The notes beneath the pieces were generated by a model. It worked only from the letters and a program-made list of their open reading frames with translations. It was not told where the DNA came from and did not search any database. A stretch of 64,000 nt of DNA. It comes from Heliopora coerulea (lineage: Eukaryota; Cnidaria; Anthozoa; Scleralcyonacea; Helioporidae). Every line of letters begins with the position of its first letter. Positions within the stretch are counted from its first letter, which is position 1. This document shows, piece by piece, positions 9,991-20,700 of the stretch. The stretch is taken from positions 46,001-110,000 of the forward strand of contig JASJOG010000052.1 of the NCBI GenBank assembly GCA_030142905.1, in the 5' to 3' direction. The translations under genes were made by a program, and so were the position numbers.

Positions 9991-12460
9991 TTTGTTTGAT
10001 CTTTATTTAAACACGAGATCACTTCATTTCGAAATGTTCTTCCAGTGAGCCGTGTACTATATTAAATATAAATACAATAACTATATACAAACTACATTAC
10101 ATTTATAAATTTACTATAAAAGTTCTTTAAATGATCTCAAACTAAGTTGACTTTTTATATTATATGGTAGACCATTCCAGAGTACCGCCCCTTTATAATG
10201 AAAGCTGTTCTTTCCAGCTTCAGTATTTGGCCTTGGCACATAAATATTAACATCCGAATGTCGTAGATCATACAAATGTACCGAGTTGGCATTTTGAAAA
10301 ATTCCAGTTAAATAATTTGGTGTGCTTCTGTAAACGGTTTTATACATTATCACAGCTAGCTGTTTATAACGTCTAGTTTTTAAATTTTCCCAATTAAGCT
10401 CATTCAATAATTCCGATGAATGCCTATTATAGTTCGAAAAAGTAACCACTCTAGCAGCCCTAGTTTGTAATTTTTGGAGTTTATCAGACAGTTCTTTACT
10501 ACAGTTTCCCCATACTGCACTGCAGTAGTCAAAATACGGCAGTGCAAGTGAATTATACATAGTAAGTAGCATTTCAAAGGGTACAAGGTGTCTAACTCGT
10601 CTTAATGCACCTATTACCCCAGATATCTTTTTAGAAATTTTGTTTATGTGATCTTTCCATATGATGGATTCATCTATTTCAAGTCCGAGATATTTGTATA
10701 CTTTCTCTCTTTTTAATGGTTGATTGCACACTTCAATCCTGAACTGATGTCCAAGACTCCTTATTCGATGACGACTTGCTATTATCATGTATTTTGTTTT
10801 TGTGACATTCAAATTTAGTTTGTTAGCTTTTAACCATGTATTTACTTCGCATATATCATGGTTCATTTGCCATTCAAGTATATTTGCCTTGTCACTAGCT
10901 ACCGTAAGACTAGTGTCATCCGCATACATTCGTACTTTAGAGAAAAGATCACAATTGGGTAAGTCATTTATATAAACTACAAAAAGTAACGGTCCAAGAA
11001 TAGAACCTTGTGGAATCCCACATCTTATTGTACAGCCAGTCGACAGGACACCATTTACAAATGTCTTTTGCTTACGTTCTTTTAAGTAGGAAGTGAACCA
11101 CTTTAGACTTGATTTACAGACACCATATAATTCTAATTTCTTTAACATAATTTGATGATCCATGGTGTCAAAAGCTTTTTTTAGATCCAAAAACATAACC
11201 CCATTTAATAGGCCTTTATCTATGTTTAAATACCACTGATTTGTGGAATCTAATAATGTAGTCAAAGTGGAATGTTTAGGTCTAAATCCAGATTGTGTTT
11301 CTGATAATAAATTGTGCTCTGTCAAATAACTGTAAAACTGATAAAAAATAACTCGTTCTATAAGTTTAGTGACAACTGGTAAAACAGATATTGGTCGATA
11401 ATTATCAGGGTTAGTTTTTTCTCCTTCTTTATATATAGGTGTAACCTTAGCAACCTTCCAATCGTCTGGAAAAATCCCAGTCCTGATTGAGAGATTGATT
11501 ATAAAAGTTAATGAAGGAACTATTACAGGAGCCGCATCTTTCAATAATCTAGCAGATATTCCATCAAGACCGCATGCTTTATTTATTGGTAGAGCGCTTA
11601 TTAATTTATTCAATTCATCATTTGTTATTTGATTTATACTAAAAGAATGTTCAGTGGACTTTATATATTCAGTGAAATCTCTTCTAGAAGGTGGTAATTG
11701 AGAAGCTAATTTCGGTCCAATTTCTGTGAAGTGTAAATTCAGAGCGTTACTTATCTCTTCTGATGAGATACAATTCTTATTTTCGTGCTTAATGTTGTTA
11801 ATAAACGTTGATTTCGGCTTTTTACCTAGTATTTCATTGATTCCTTTCCACGCTTGCTTAATATTCTTGTAATTCTCTTTAAAGTACGAGTTATAATATT
11901 GTATTTTTGATGATTTGATGTTTTCATTAACTTTGTTTCTAACGAATTTGTAATCTTGCCAACTCTTCTCTGTTTTAAGTTTATTGGCTATTTTCTTAAG
12001 TTTATCTCTTTTGAACATAAGATTTTTCAAATTTGAAGTTAACCATGGAGATGGCTTATTACGAACTTTTTTACGTTTTAAAGGAGCATGATGGTTGCAA
12101 ACTAAAAGGAAACTTTCCTTCCAAACCCTCCAAGCAGAGTTTGGATCATTTTGATCTGCAATATTTTCCCATGGAATTAGCTTAAGATCTTCTCTAAAAT
12201 TACCACAATCAAAGTATTTATATTGTCTTGATAGAATTATTTTAGGACTAGACTTGAAAGATGGTAATTTCCTTATGGCATATATAAAGTTATGGTCACT
12301 AATAGCTATATCTAAAGTTCCATAATGGGAAAACTTTGTGCTATCATTGGTCAAAAATAGATCGATTATAGTTGCAGTATTTTTTGTAATACGTGTTGGT
12401 TGTTGAATGAGTTGTTTATATTGAAAAGTGTTGCATATATCGAGTAAACGGCTTTTCAGT
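9991..12460 (-). mobile_element. 5'-truncated CR1/L2/Jockey-type LINE
   Basis: A non-LTR retrotransposon inserted into the pogo transposase. It ends on the minus strand in a (CAAA)n tail at about 9990. The 5' end is lost near 12460, inside the endonuclease domain. Confidence 0.85.
10114..12456 (-). CDS. LINE ORF2, APE endonuclease end plus reverse transcriptase
   Basis: About 780 uninterrupted codons. The N-terminal part keeps only the end of the AP-type endonuclease (LDICNTF, TIIDLFLTND, then AISDHNF, the SDH motif). Then come reverse transcriptase blocks: ACGLDGISARLLKDAAP, NPDNYRPISVLPV, FLDLKKAFDTMDH, IPQGSILGPLLF and the catalytic MYADDTSLT. The C-terminal region ends VLWNGLPYNI and RSFKELL, as in CR1/L2-like elements. 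There is no start codon because the 5' end is truncated. The intact frame suggests a fairly recent insertion. Confidence 0.9.
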   Translation of the reverse strand, partial: KSRLLDICNTFQYKQLIQQPTRITKNTATIIDLFLTNDSTKFSHYGTLDIAISDHNFIYAIRKLPSFKSSPKIILSRQYKYFDCGNFREDLKLIPWENIADQNDPNSAWRVWKESFLLVCNHHAPLKRKKVRNKPSPWLTSNLKNLMFKRDKLKKIANKLKTEKSWQDYKFVRNKVNENIKSSKIQYYNSYFKENYKNIKQAWKGINEILGKKPKSTFINNIKHENKNCISSEEISNALNLHFTEIGPKLASQLPPSRRDFTEYIKSTEHSFSINQITNDELNKLISALPINKACGLDGISARLLKDAAPVIVPSLTFIINLSIRTGIFPDDWKVAKVTPIYKEGEKTNPDNYRPISVLPVVTKLIERVIFYQFYSYLTEHNLLSETQSGFRPKHSTLTTLLDSTNQWYLNIDKGLLNGVMFLDLKKAFDTMDHQIMLKKLELYGVCKSSLKWFTSYLKERKQKTFVNGVLSTGCTIRCGIPQGSILGPLLFVVYINDLPNCDLFSKVRMYADDTSLTVASDKANILEWQMNHDICEVNTWLKANKLNLNVTKTKYMIIASRHRIRSLGHQFRIEVCNQPLKREKVYKYLGLEIDESIIWKDHINKISKKISGVIGALRRVRHLVPFEMLLTMYNSLALPYFDYCSAVWGNCSKELSDKLQKLQTRAARVVTFSNYNRHSSELLNELNWENLKTRRYKQLAVIMYKTVYRSTPNYLTGIFQNANSVHLYDLRHSDVNIYVPRPNTEAGKNSFHYKGAVLWNGLPYNIKSQLSLRSFKELL

Positions 12461-12474
12461 AATCTTCTCTTTCA

Positions 12475-12645
12475 GTGGTTGGTCATGTGCCTCGATCGTT
12501 TTGTCGCTACTATAGCCAATATTTGCTTATTCGTGGAAGTACTGTATTGTGCAAAGTAACGGGAAAGAGAGTAAATCGCGGAGCTGGATATGGCTTAGAA
12601 ATCCCTTGCAGATACACCATTAATATGGGAACAAAGTCCCCGTGA
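12475..12645 (+). pseudogene. HIRAN-like domain fragment of a mobile-element protein
   Basis: The frame reads VVGHVPRSFCRYYSQYLL, RGSTVLCKVTGKRVNRG, YGLEIPCRY and then a stop. This resembles HIRAN-like domains that occur in many copies in invertebrate genomes. A shifted frame continues LSELILKEATIVKDAV. It lies between the LINE and the hAT element, and its original host element is unclear. Confidence 0.45.
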
Positions 12646-12739
12646 GATGGCTAAGCGAACTTATCTTAAAAGAAGCGACTATTGTGAAGGATGCTGTAGT
12701 TCGAAACCTGGAGACAAAGACCGGCAGAAAGCGGAAGAA

Positions 12740-14140
12740 CAGGGGTTCCCAACCAGGGGTGCGAGACGATATTTCATGGGGTGCGAAAACTTGGATTTGG
12801 ATAATTTTTAATTACAGTGTAGATGTATATTTTGTTGTCCGTGCCGTGAACGGCCAATATTTCAGATTGTGAAGGACTTCTTGGCGAAACGTGATGTAGA
12901 TCTGCAAAAAATTGGTTCTACGTGCACTGATGGTGCCCCTGCGATGCTAGGGAATAAATCGGGATTTTCTGGGCTGATCAAACAGGAGATTCCGCACTTG
13001 CAAGTTACCCACTGTTTCCTTCATCGTCACGCTTTGGCATCAAAAACATTGCCTCCAAATTTGAAGAAAGTACTCGACAGTTGTGTAAATACCATCAACT
13101 GGATTAGGGGTCGTGCTGTAAACCATCATATCTTTAAACGATTTTGTGAAGATCTGGGAAACGAACACACAGTTTTGATTTTTCACACCGAAGTCCGATG
13201 ACCCTCACGAGGATGAGCTTTAACCCGCTTCTTCGAACTGCGGGGGGAAATCAAAGTTTTGTTGGAGGAACGTGGCTCTCATCTGCTCAGAGCTTTGGAA
13301 TCCCAAGAATTCATCCAAATGTTGGCATACTTGGCTGACATTTTCACTTGTATGAATGATCTGAGTGTTTCTCTTCAAGGGAAACAGATAAACATATTGA
13401 AATGTTGCGAAAAGTTGAACGCTTTCAAAGAAAAACTATTTCTTTGGCGTCGACGGGTGGAAAGAGGTAATCTTTCAAATTTTCCATCACTTGAAAAAAT
13501 GGTAGATCATAATGGATCTATATTTCCTACTGTGCGTTAAGAAATCGTGGCTCATTTGGAAATGCTGTCAGAATCGTTTGATGGATATTTTGCTGCTGGA
13601 GACCTGAAGATTTTGGAAGAATGGATCGTGAATCCATATTCCTACAATTTGGAGAAAATGTCACATGATCATGAGCTGAAGGAAGATCTTCTTGATTTGC
13701 GGACAAGTCGGGATCTTAAAATGAGATTTGAAAGCAAGACTTTGGAGGAGTATTGGTGTTCAGCAATGGATATGTATCCACAACTTTGTGAAAAGGCACT
13801 GGGTGTCCTTATCCCATTTGCGACAACATACTTATGTGAATCAGGATTCAGTTCACCTTTATCAATCAAGACAAAATCGAGAAATCGCCTGAATCCACTA
13901 GCTGACCTGCGGGTCGCCATCACCAAAAAAGTTCCCCGTTTTGACAAAATCAAAAACAAGAAGCAGAAACAATTGATTTTTATGTCATTCAAAAATTAGC
14001 TTAAATAAATGTGTTGCTCAAATTGAGTACATGTTTGCTTTCTTCATCTTCAAAGCAGATATAACTTCTGTAGGGGGTGTGAGAATACATCAGAAGTTTT
14101 CTAGGGGTGCGGAGAGCATAGAAAAGGTTGGGAACCACTG
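12740..14140 (+). mobile_element. hAT transposon, internally shortened
   Basis: Ends CAGGGGTTCCCAACC and, inverted, CAGTGGTTCCCAACC are typical hAT termini. Flanking 8-mers match at only five of eight positions, so no clean target duplication is visible. Confidence 0.8.
12869..13999 (+). pseudogene. hAT transposase (ZBED5/SCAND3-like), decayed
   Basis: One frame runs throughout with in-frame stops at 13199-13201, near 13214 and at 13538-13540. Recognisable parts are CTDGAPAMLGNKSGF (RNase-H-like core), HCFLHRHALASKTLP, and the C-terminal hAT dimerisation region LIPFATTYLCESGFS with KTKSRNRL. The N-terminal BED finger and first catalytic part are missing. Confidence 0.85.
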
Positions 14141-14566
14141 ACTTAGAACCTTTCCTTCTTAACTATTTTTGGAAATCTTTTATATATAGGGCTAACCTCA
14201 GGATATTTCCCTTTTCGTGCTTTGATAAAGCTGCAATAATGTAGTTTACTGTTATTGTCTGTCAAACATAATAATATATGTCCAGTTGCTAAACATACCA
14301 CAAAGAATGTGCTAATATTTTGAACACAAGTCGTTTCCTTTACTGTGAAATATCGCAATTTCATTACGAAAATCCTATTAATCAGCCACTAAGTGTCCGC
14401 TGTGGGAGATATTTTAGACCTTTTTCTGCTTGAAAAGTGTCCGTTGTCCGTCTTAGTGAGGTGTCCGTCTTAGAGAGAGTTTGGTTATAGTTAAATAATC
14501 AATAAACGGCCGGGACCAAATTTAGTGTCCGTCTTAGAAAGGAGTCCGTTAAGAGGGAGTTCACTG

Positions 14567-14722
14567 TACTTGTAAACGTGTGAGTCTCACATGAGCTTAA
14601 TCACTGGCGTGGAGTGACGTCTTGACCCTAATCCATACCGTGACCCCAGCAACCCTCACCTCGTGACTGTCCGCAGGCTCACGTAAACAGCAGAAACCTA
14701 CTTCGTGTACACTTGCAACACA
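14567..14722 (+). promoter_or_regulatory. Upstream region of GLUT, squeezed against a transposon
   Basis: Only 156 bp separate the pogo right end from the ATG. The stretch contains a CRE-like TGACGTC (near 14616) and a possible 3' splice site (CTGTCCGCAG, near 14680), so the ATG exon may be preceded by a distant untranslated exon. Confidence 0.3.
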
Positions 14723-17700
14723 ATGGACAGCGATGAGGAGAGGGATTCGTACCACAAAGACTCTGACGAAACAACACCTTTGACAGTGAGGACTCAACGC
14801 AGTTGTTGTGGGATTACTCCATGGCTTTTACTTACTACAGTAGTGTGTATTTTCGGTTCTTCATTTCAGTTTGGCTACACCTTAGCGGTGATCAATGCAC
14901 CCGAACAGGTATGAACTTGTGATTCATAGGATGTAAGAGAGGTTTTCCTTCAGTATTGTGTTAGAGTGTTGCAATTATGTTACTCATGTAAGGCCTGGTT
15001 TGTGCCAGGCTAATTTATTTCGCGAAGCGGTTTTTTACTTTCACTCAGAGACTCTCGACTGTACTTAATCAGAAACGTACTCAATTTACACAGAGAAATG
15101 TCGATTCGCGTGATAAAATTCGCCTAAGTAGAAGACAGCCGCCAGAGTCATGCACTTATTGTACCATGTCAGAAGGGATCTCCCCCTTTGAACGTAGGCA
15201 AAACAACTATTTGAGATCTGCGGGCTTTCGATTAACCGTAGGTAAATGGGCTTTACGTCCCTTGGAGTCAGGAGCGGTTGGCCAACCGTATGTAAAATCC
15301 CAGCTACGCCAGTTGGAGAATGACTTACGTAATTGTAATTGAATAACGAATTTAACTAAGGGCTCAAGATTTGACGAGCAATTTCTGAGGTAAATCTTTA
15401 GACTGTTTGAATTTTGCCTAAAGTTGAAATTGGCATTTGAAGGTCACTTTCATGGCCCGATGTGGCTGATTTACGAAATTTGAACCAGAAAATGTTTAAA
15501 AACATGTCCTTAATTCTTTTTCTTGATTGATTCCCTAACCTACGTTCACGTGATGGTAATTATTAAGCAATTGACAGGAATTTACTGCACCATAGTTATT
15601 TGTTCACAATACTTTTCTCCCCCCCCCCCCCTCCCCCCAGAAAGGCGTATTTCTGAAAAAACTTCTTCATCAAATCTCAGCATAAAGTGTTCTTAAAAAT
15701 CCTTAGTTTTTTTTTTCAAACTTAAGCCTTAGTGCTCCTATAAAATGTGATCTTTAAAAGAAATACATTTACATTTTGAAGACCACTCACAACAGGTGCT
15801 CAGGAACATTGGGTCTACCAGCCAGTATACACCACAAATGAAATGAGCTTCTGAAACAGCTGTTATTGTACAAGGATATAAACATGAACTACAAGAAGTA
15901 GCAAAATGTCTGTATAATAATGTGCAAATAAAAATGAATGGCAACTGCTGACTAAATAACAGACCTGTCAAGTTTTGTTGATGTAATTGGGTGACACCTA
16001 TCAGCTTTGGTTCATGGGTAGCCATTTCCAATTGTAAACAGTGGCATAACCAGAGGGCAAGAGGGGGTGGTTGCCTCCCCAATCACCCTCCAAGGCCCTC
16101 CTTGAGAAAATGTTTAATCTTCAGAGAAACGTATGGGGGGAGAGGATTATGTTTACATGAGTTAACATGCAGTCCAATTGCTAACTTATAACTATACATG
16201 TTAGTGATGGTAGATCATCCAGGTTACTATAGTCTTGAGAAAGTCTGTTGTTGACTTGTAACCAAATTGCTGACTGTAGTCACCAACAGTCTTTCTCAAG
16301 ACTATAGTAACCTGGATGATCTATCATCACTAACATGTGCTGATTCTCCTGTGTTCAAACCATTTACTTTATAACTTTTAACTGTTGTTAACTTGTAACC
16401 AAAATTGGACAACATGACAAAGTTTTCAATTTGTATGATAAATTTTCAGTTCATTCTCTTTTAAAAATCGCAGAAAACAAGTGGATCATACGCTTCATAT
16501 GATTAAGTAATTCAAAGATTCTATGGCGAAATTGAGTTTTGGTATTGGACATAAACTGAGCGTCCAGTGACAGTTCCCAGGCTCATAATGTATTATTGTC
16601 CCCAGACTAGTTCCAGATCCCTGTCGGTTCAAAACAGTAAAAAGCAATCCAGTCATGCCAATTATGCTGTTGAAAGTTGAAAGAAATACTTATTATTAAC
16701 TATTATAAGTATTGTAATAATTATAAGTATAATTATAAATATAATTATCATAAGTATTATAATAATTATAATTAATTAGTTGAAAGTTTTTAACACTTGG
16801 TGCAAACAGCATTAGAAACTACATAGGGAAAAACTAACAGTTTCATGCAAGATTCAGGTGGAAAGGAGTGACATAATGGGTAAAAATGTATGACTTCATG
16901 GCTATTTCAGTTGTAACTTTAGCCACCTTAGATACCATTAAGAAATTTATAAAAAATTGTATGAATCAGTAAATCAGGATTAACAAAGAAATCATTAAAA
17001 TCACCAGAACCAATCTTAGAGCACCCTACAGCATTTCATGAAAGAATTGAATTCTGTATGACCTTCATTAATCTGTACTAAATACCATGTCCCACCCTCC
17101 TAGCTCTAACTATTCAAATGGTGCAAAAAAAAATCCTCTAGGAATCCCAGCATTGTACAGGAACTCCATTTGATTCTGTAGGAATTCTTATTACATGAGC
17201 AACTGGAATTCTTATAGGATTCTAGGGCAATTTTTATAAGGGAAGTACAATCACATGAATGGGAGGCAGTATTCTTGTAAGTGTCAGCTCACTGAACTTT
17301 ATTATTTTAGGTGATAAAAGATTACTTTATTAGCCGTAATGTCACTATGACTGACTTTATGTGGTCAACAACTGTGTCTATTACAGCCATTGGTGGACTG
17401 ATTGGAGCACTGGTTGGTCCAAATATCGCTGATCTCTTTGGAAGGTAAGGAAAAGTTAGATAAGGTGCTATATGCTGTGTTTTAGTTTCATCTGTGAAAA
17501 ACATCAGTACAATCACATTTTTTGAAATGTGGTACTGTGTTTTGTGTACTTCACACAACAAAAATCTTGTGGATAATTGTTGGATGTTTAAAACTGGTTT
17601 CCACTTAGGAAAATTTGCCTCAGGAAGGCAATGGACAGGACAGTTTCCATTGTCTTGTGAATTCTTGGCCAGAACTAATGACTTCAAGACAAAGAAAACT

Positions 17701-20700
17701 CTCCCGTCTGTTCCTTTCCTGAAGCAAATTTTCCTTAGTGGAAACTGGAAACCAGCCTTAAAGCTTGAACCTCAGAAAGACAATTTCCAAGCTTCAGACA
17801 GGGGTCAAACCCACAACCTTGTGATGACCAGTGACATCAGGTTGTGGATTAGATTCCTACCTGGGGCTCATAAATTGTCATAAATCATCTTTCCAAGGTC
17901 TGAACTTGATGAATGTCCAATGATCTACCATGAATATCTCCAATCTCTAACATTCAAAACCATAGTTTCATTAAAAAACTCCTTATGTGGTGTGTACTCC
18001 AAACTTGAATTGAGTGTGGTCTGTACTTAATTGTTTACCTATTAGAAAACTTGTCTAGAGGGCAGTTTAGCTGATGGAGACAAACTGCTGACCTTCTAGG
18101 GTGAGGCATAGTGTTAGCTTTAGGCTAATGGTAAAGGTTGGGTTATGGTCTGGTGAGTTGAGCCTGTATTAGCCTAATTAATTCAGGGGGAACCACTTTC
18201 TTAAATTCACTTTACTTTATTAAAGTCAACATTGAAAGTGGAGCTGTTAGCAAACAGCTTAGCATTTGATGTGCTACTCATATGAGATGACCAAACCAAA
18301 TCTATGATCAACCAATATGAAGTCTCATTGTTTTTCAAAAATGGTGCATTTTGGTGTCTAAATAAGTGTAAGATAAAATAAATAATAAGAAAACAAAAAA
18401 CAATTAGCACAAAACCTACTTTTGATTTATCTAGGAAGTCTGTCTTACTTTGGAATAATGCAGTTATAATCATTGGGTGTGTTTTCATGTTTTTGAGCAA
18501 GTTTGTGAAGTCTCCTGCTCTTTTGATTGCTGGCAGATTTATAGTTGGAATAAACAATGGTAAGAGGCTAAAGAAACTGTTTGGCATACCTGAACTTGCT
18601 GTTGGCCTGTTAATTTCTCCATACTGAGCACCCCAATGTTTATGTTGTGCAGGTGAAAGGTCATGTACATACCAGAATTAAACACAATCAGTTGTCAATC
18701 TGCAGCAGCCCAAATACTTCACATATTTTGTTGCTAATCGTAATAAAAAGATCAGAGCCCAGCTCAGAATTCTTAAGTGTATTGCCATAGTGAAAGAGGC
18801 AAGTCAAAAAGTTTTAAAACATGTTTACTGATGTTTCGTTGCGGCGTGCAACATCTTCAGAGTGTAGGTTTACAGGGATGAGAAAAAACTATATATATGA
18901 ATCTATAATTACATATTGGAACACAATGGTTAGCTGTCTAATTATTCCATTATGTATATATAGATTCATATATATAGTTTTTTTCTCATCCCTGTAAACC
19001 TACACTCTGAAGATGTTGCACTCCGCAATGAAACGTCAGTAAACATGTTTTAAAACTTTTTGACTTGCCTCTTTCTCTATGGCAATACACTTAAGAATTC
19101 TGAGCTGGTCTCTGATCTTTTTATTACAATTATGTTTTCTGCCCGGAATATCAATAGCCAAGATTTTGTTGCTAAACAATGATGGAGAAATTTATTAAAA
19201 TACAGCAGCTTTTCTAAATTAAGTGTTGGTTTCTAGAGAACCTGAAATACACTGTACAAAGCAATCTATTCCAGGACAACATATTCTTTTGAAAAAACAA
19301 TCAAACACTTGAACTCCCTCATACTACAAAGAAAAACACTATCCATTAGACCTATGTTTTTGTTTGTTTTTGCCATTTATCTTCAACCCATCAAAGGCTA
19401 CAGACTGGAAGCTGAGAGCTCATTAATAAAAAAATCACTTTTGGTCAGAGAACACTCATTTATCTTTTATCACTAAAAAGATTATGGTATCCCAAACTGC
19501 AATCCAGGCAGGCATGATTAAATGAGTTTGTTTGGGGAAGTCATTCAGTTTTGTCTGGGATCACTCATGTTCTACTTTCAAACCACAAAATTTTGACTTT
19601 TTTTTTTTAATTTCCTGGTTGTTGCCTATGTAATTCTTCACAAAATCAACAGACTGAGCTCTGTTGAATCTCTATTTTTCTTTTTTCTCTCAGGTGCCAA
19701 CACTGTTGTTGTTCCTGTGTTCTTGTCAGAGATTTCACCAACACATTTACGTGGAGCCGTTGGAACATTGAACCAATTTGGTATTGTCACAGGGTCGTTA
19801 GTTGCAAATATATTTGGGCTTCATAAGGTTATTTGCATTAATCTTTTACCATGGTATACTTTCATATCACATGTATGTTCCAGAATAAACTGGTAAATGA
19901 ACTTTTCTTTTCAGATATTAGGTACTTCATCTGGTTGGCCTTACCTTTTGGCATTTAGTGTAGCCCCTGCAGTAATTCAATCATTTATTCTACCATTTTG
20001 CCCTTCCAGTCCAAGATATCTGCTCATCAAATTGCATAAAGAGTCACTCGCTAGAGAAGGTATGTTACAACTTGACTATTGCACCTGGCTCCATGCTGAG
20101 GATTTTTTTCCTTGCAAGGGCAACAGGATATAATCATTCTGAAGAAATTTTTCAAATTCTACAAACCTAGGTTGATCTATGGAGGTATTGTTTCAGAGAT
20201 TCAAACTTAATTTTCAGGCCAGCTTTTATACAAGGGGGTTAACAAAAGACTAAAAAGCACATTGTATGAAACATTGTATAGTTCATGTATGTAATATGCC
20301 TCAAGAGTGAATTTTTAAACTCAAAAATGAATGCATAAATGCCTTTCTCTTACCCATTTTCCCCAAACTGTTGGTTTGTATTGACATAATATCAGGGATA
20401 TGCAGTTAAACCAACAAGTGACCATGTGTGATTTATATGATCAACATTTCATAGTATTTGCTCTGGTAAAGAGCCTTGTCTTTAAACATCAGTTTCAGTG
20501 AACCTTTTGAGCTTTAGACAGTCTGTTTTCTTCATTGCAATTGGCACCGTACATGTCTTTCCAGTTGCCTCATTTTTTGTAATGTATGGTTTGTCAACAG
20601 AACTAAGAAAGCTTCAAGGAAGTTATAACATTGACCAAGTCATTATGGAAATGAAGGTAGTGTGACTGACATAAAATTTAAATTCACTTATACCAAAAAA

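Larger units (their letters stand above)
9103..14566. mobile_element. pogo/Tigger-type DNA transposon broken up by nested insertions
   Basis: The left end (CATTGAACTCC then GACGGACACCTTCGGGAC) and right end (GGGAGTTCACTG) are flanked by TA and match both ends of the compact copy at 52243-52718. Inside are a MITE, the C-terminal part of a pogo transposase on the minus strand, a LINE, a HIRAN-like fragment and a hAT element. The right end is only 157 bp from the GLUT start codon. Confidence 0.75.
18740..19126. mobile_element. Long palindrome with two hammerhead-like motifs
   Basis: Two arms of about 160 bp are near-perfect inverted copies around an AT-rich centre near 18935. Each holds a hammerhead-like core, at 18827-18863 (-) and 19004-19040 (+). 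This matches the inverted-end arrangement of Penelope-like elements without coding sequence. It lies in GLUT intron 3. Confidence 0.7.

Noticed and set aside
14143..14364. 73-codon minus-strand frame
   Set aside because: It lies in the right part of the pogo element and has no recognisable motif.
16194..16372. Hammerhead core in the second copy of the 521-749 family
   Set aside because: The centre has diverged and lacks CUGANGA.
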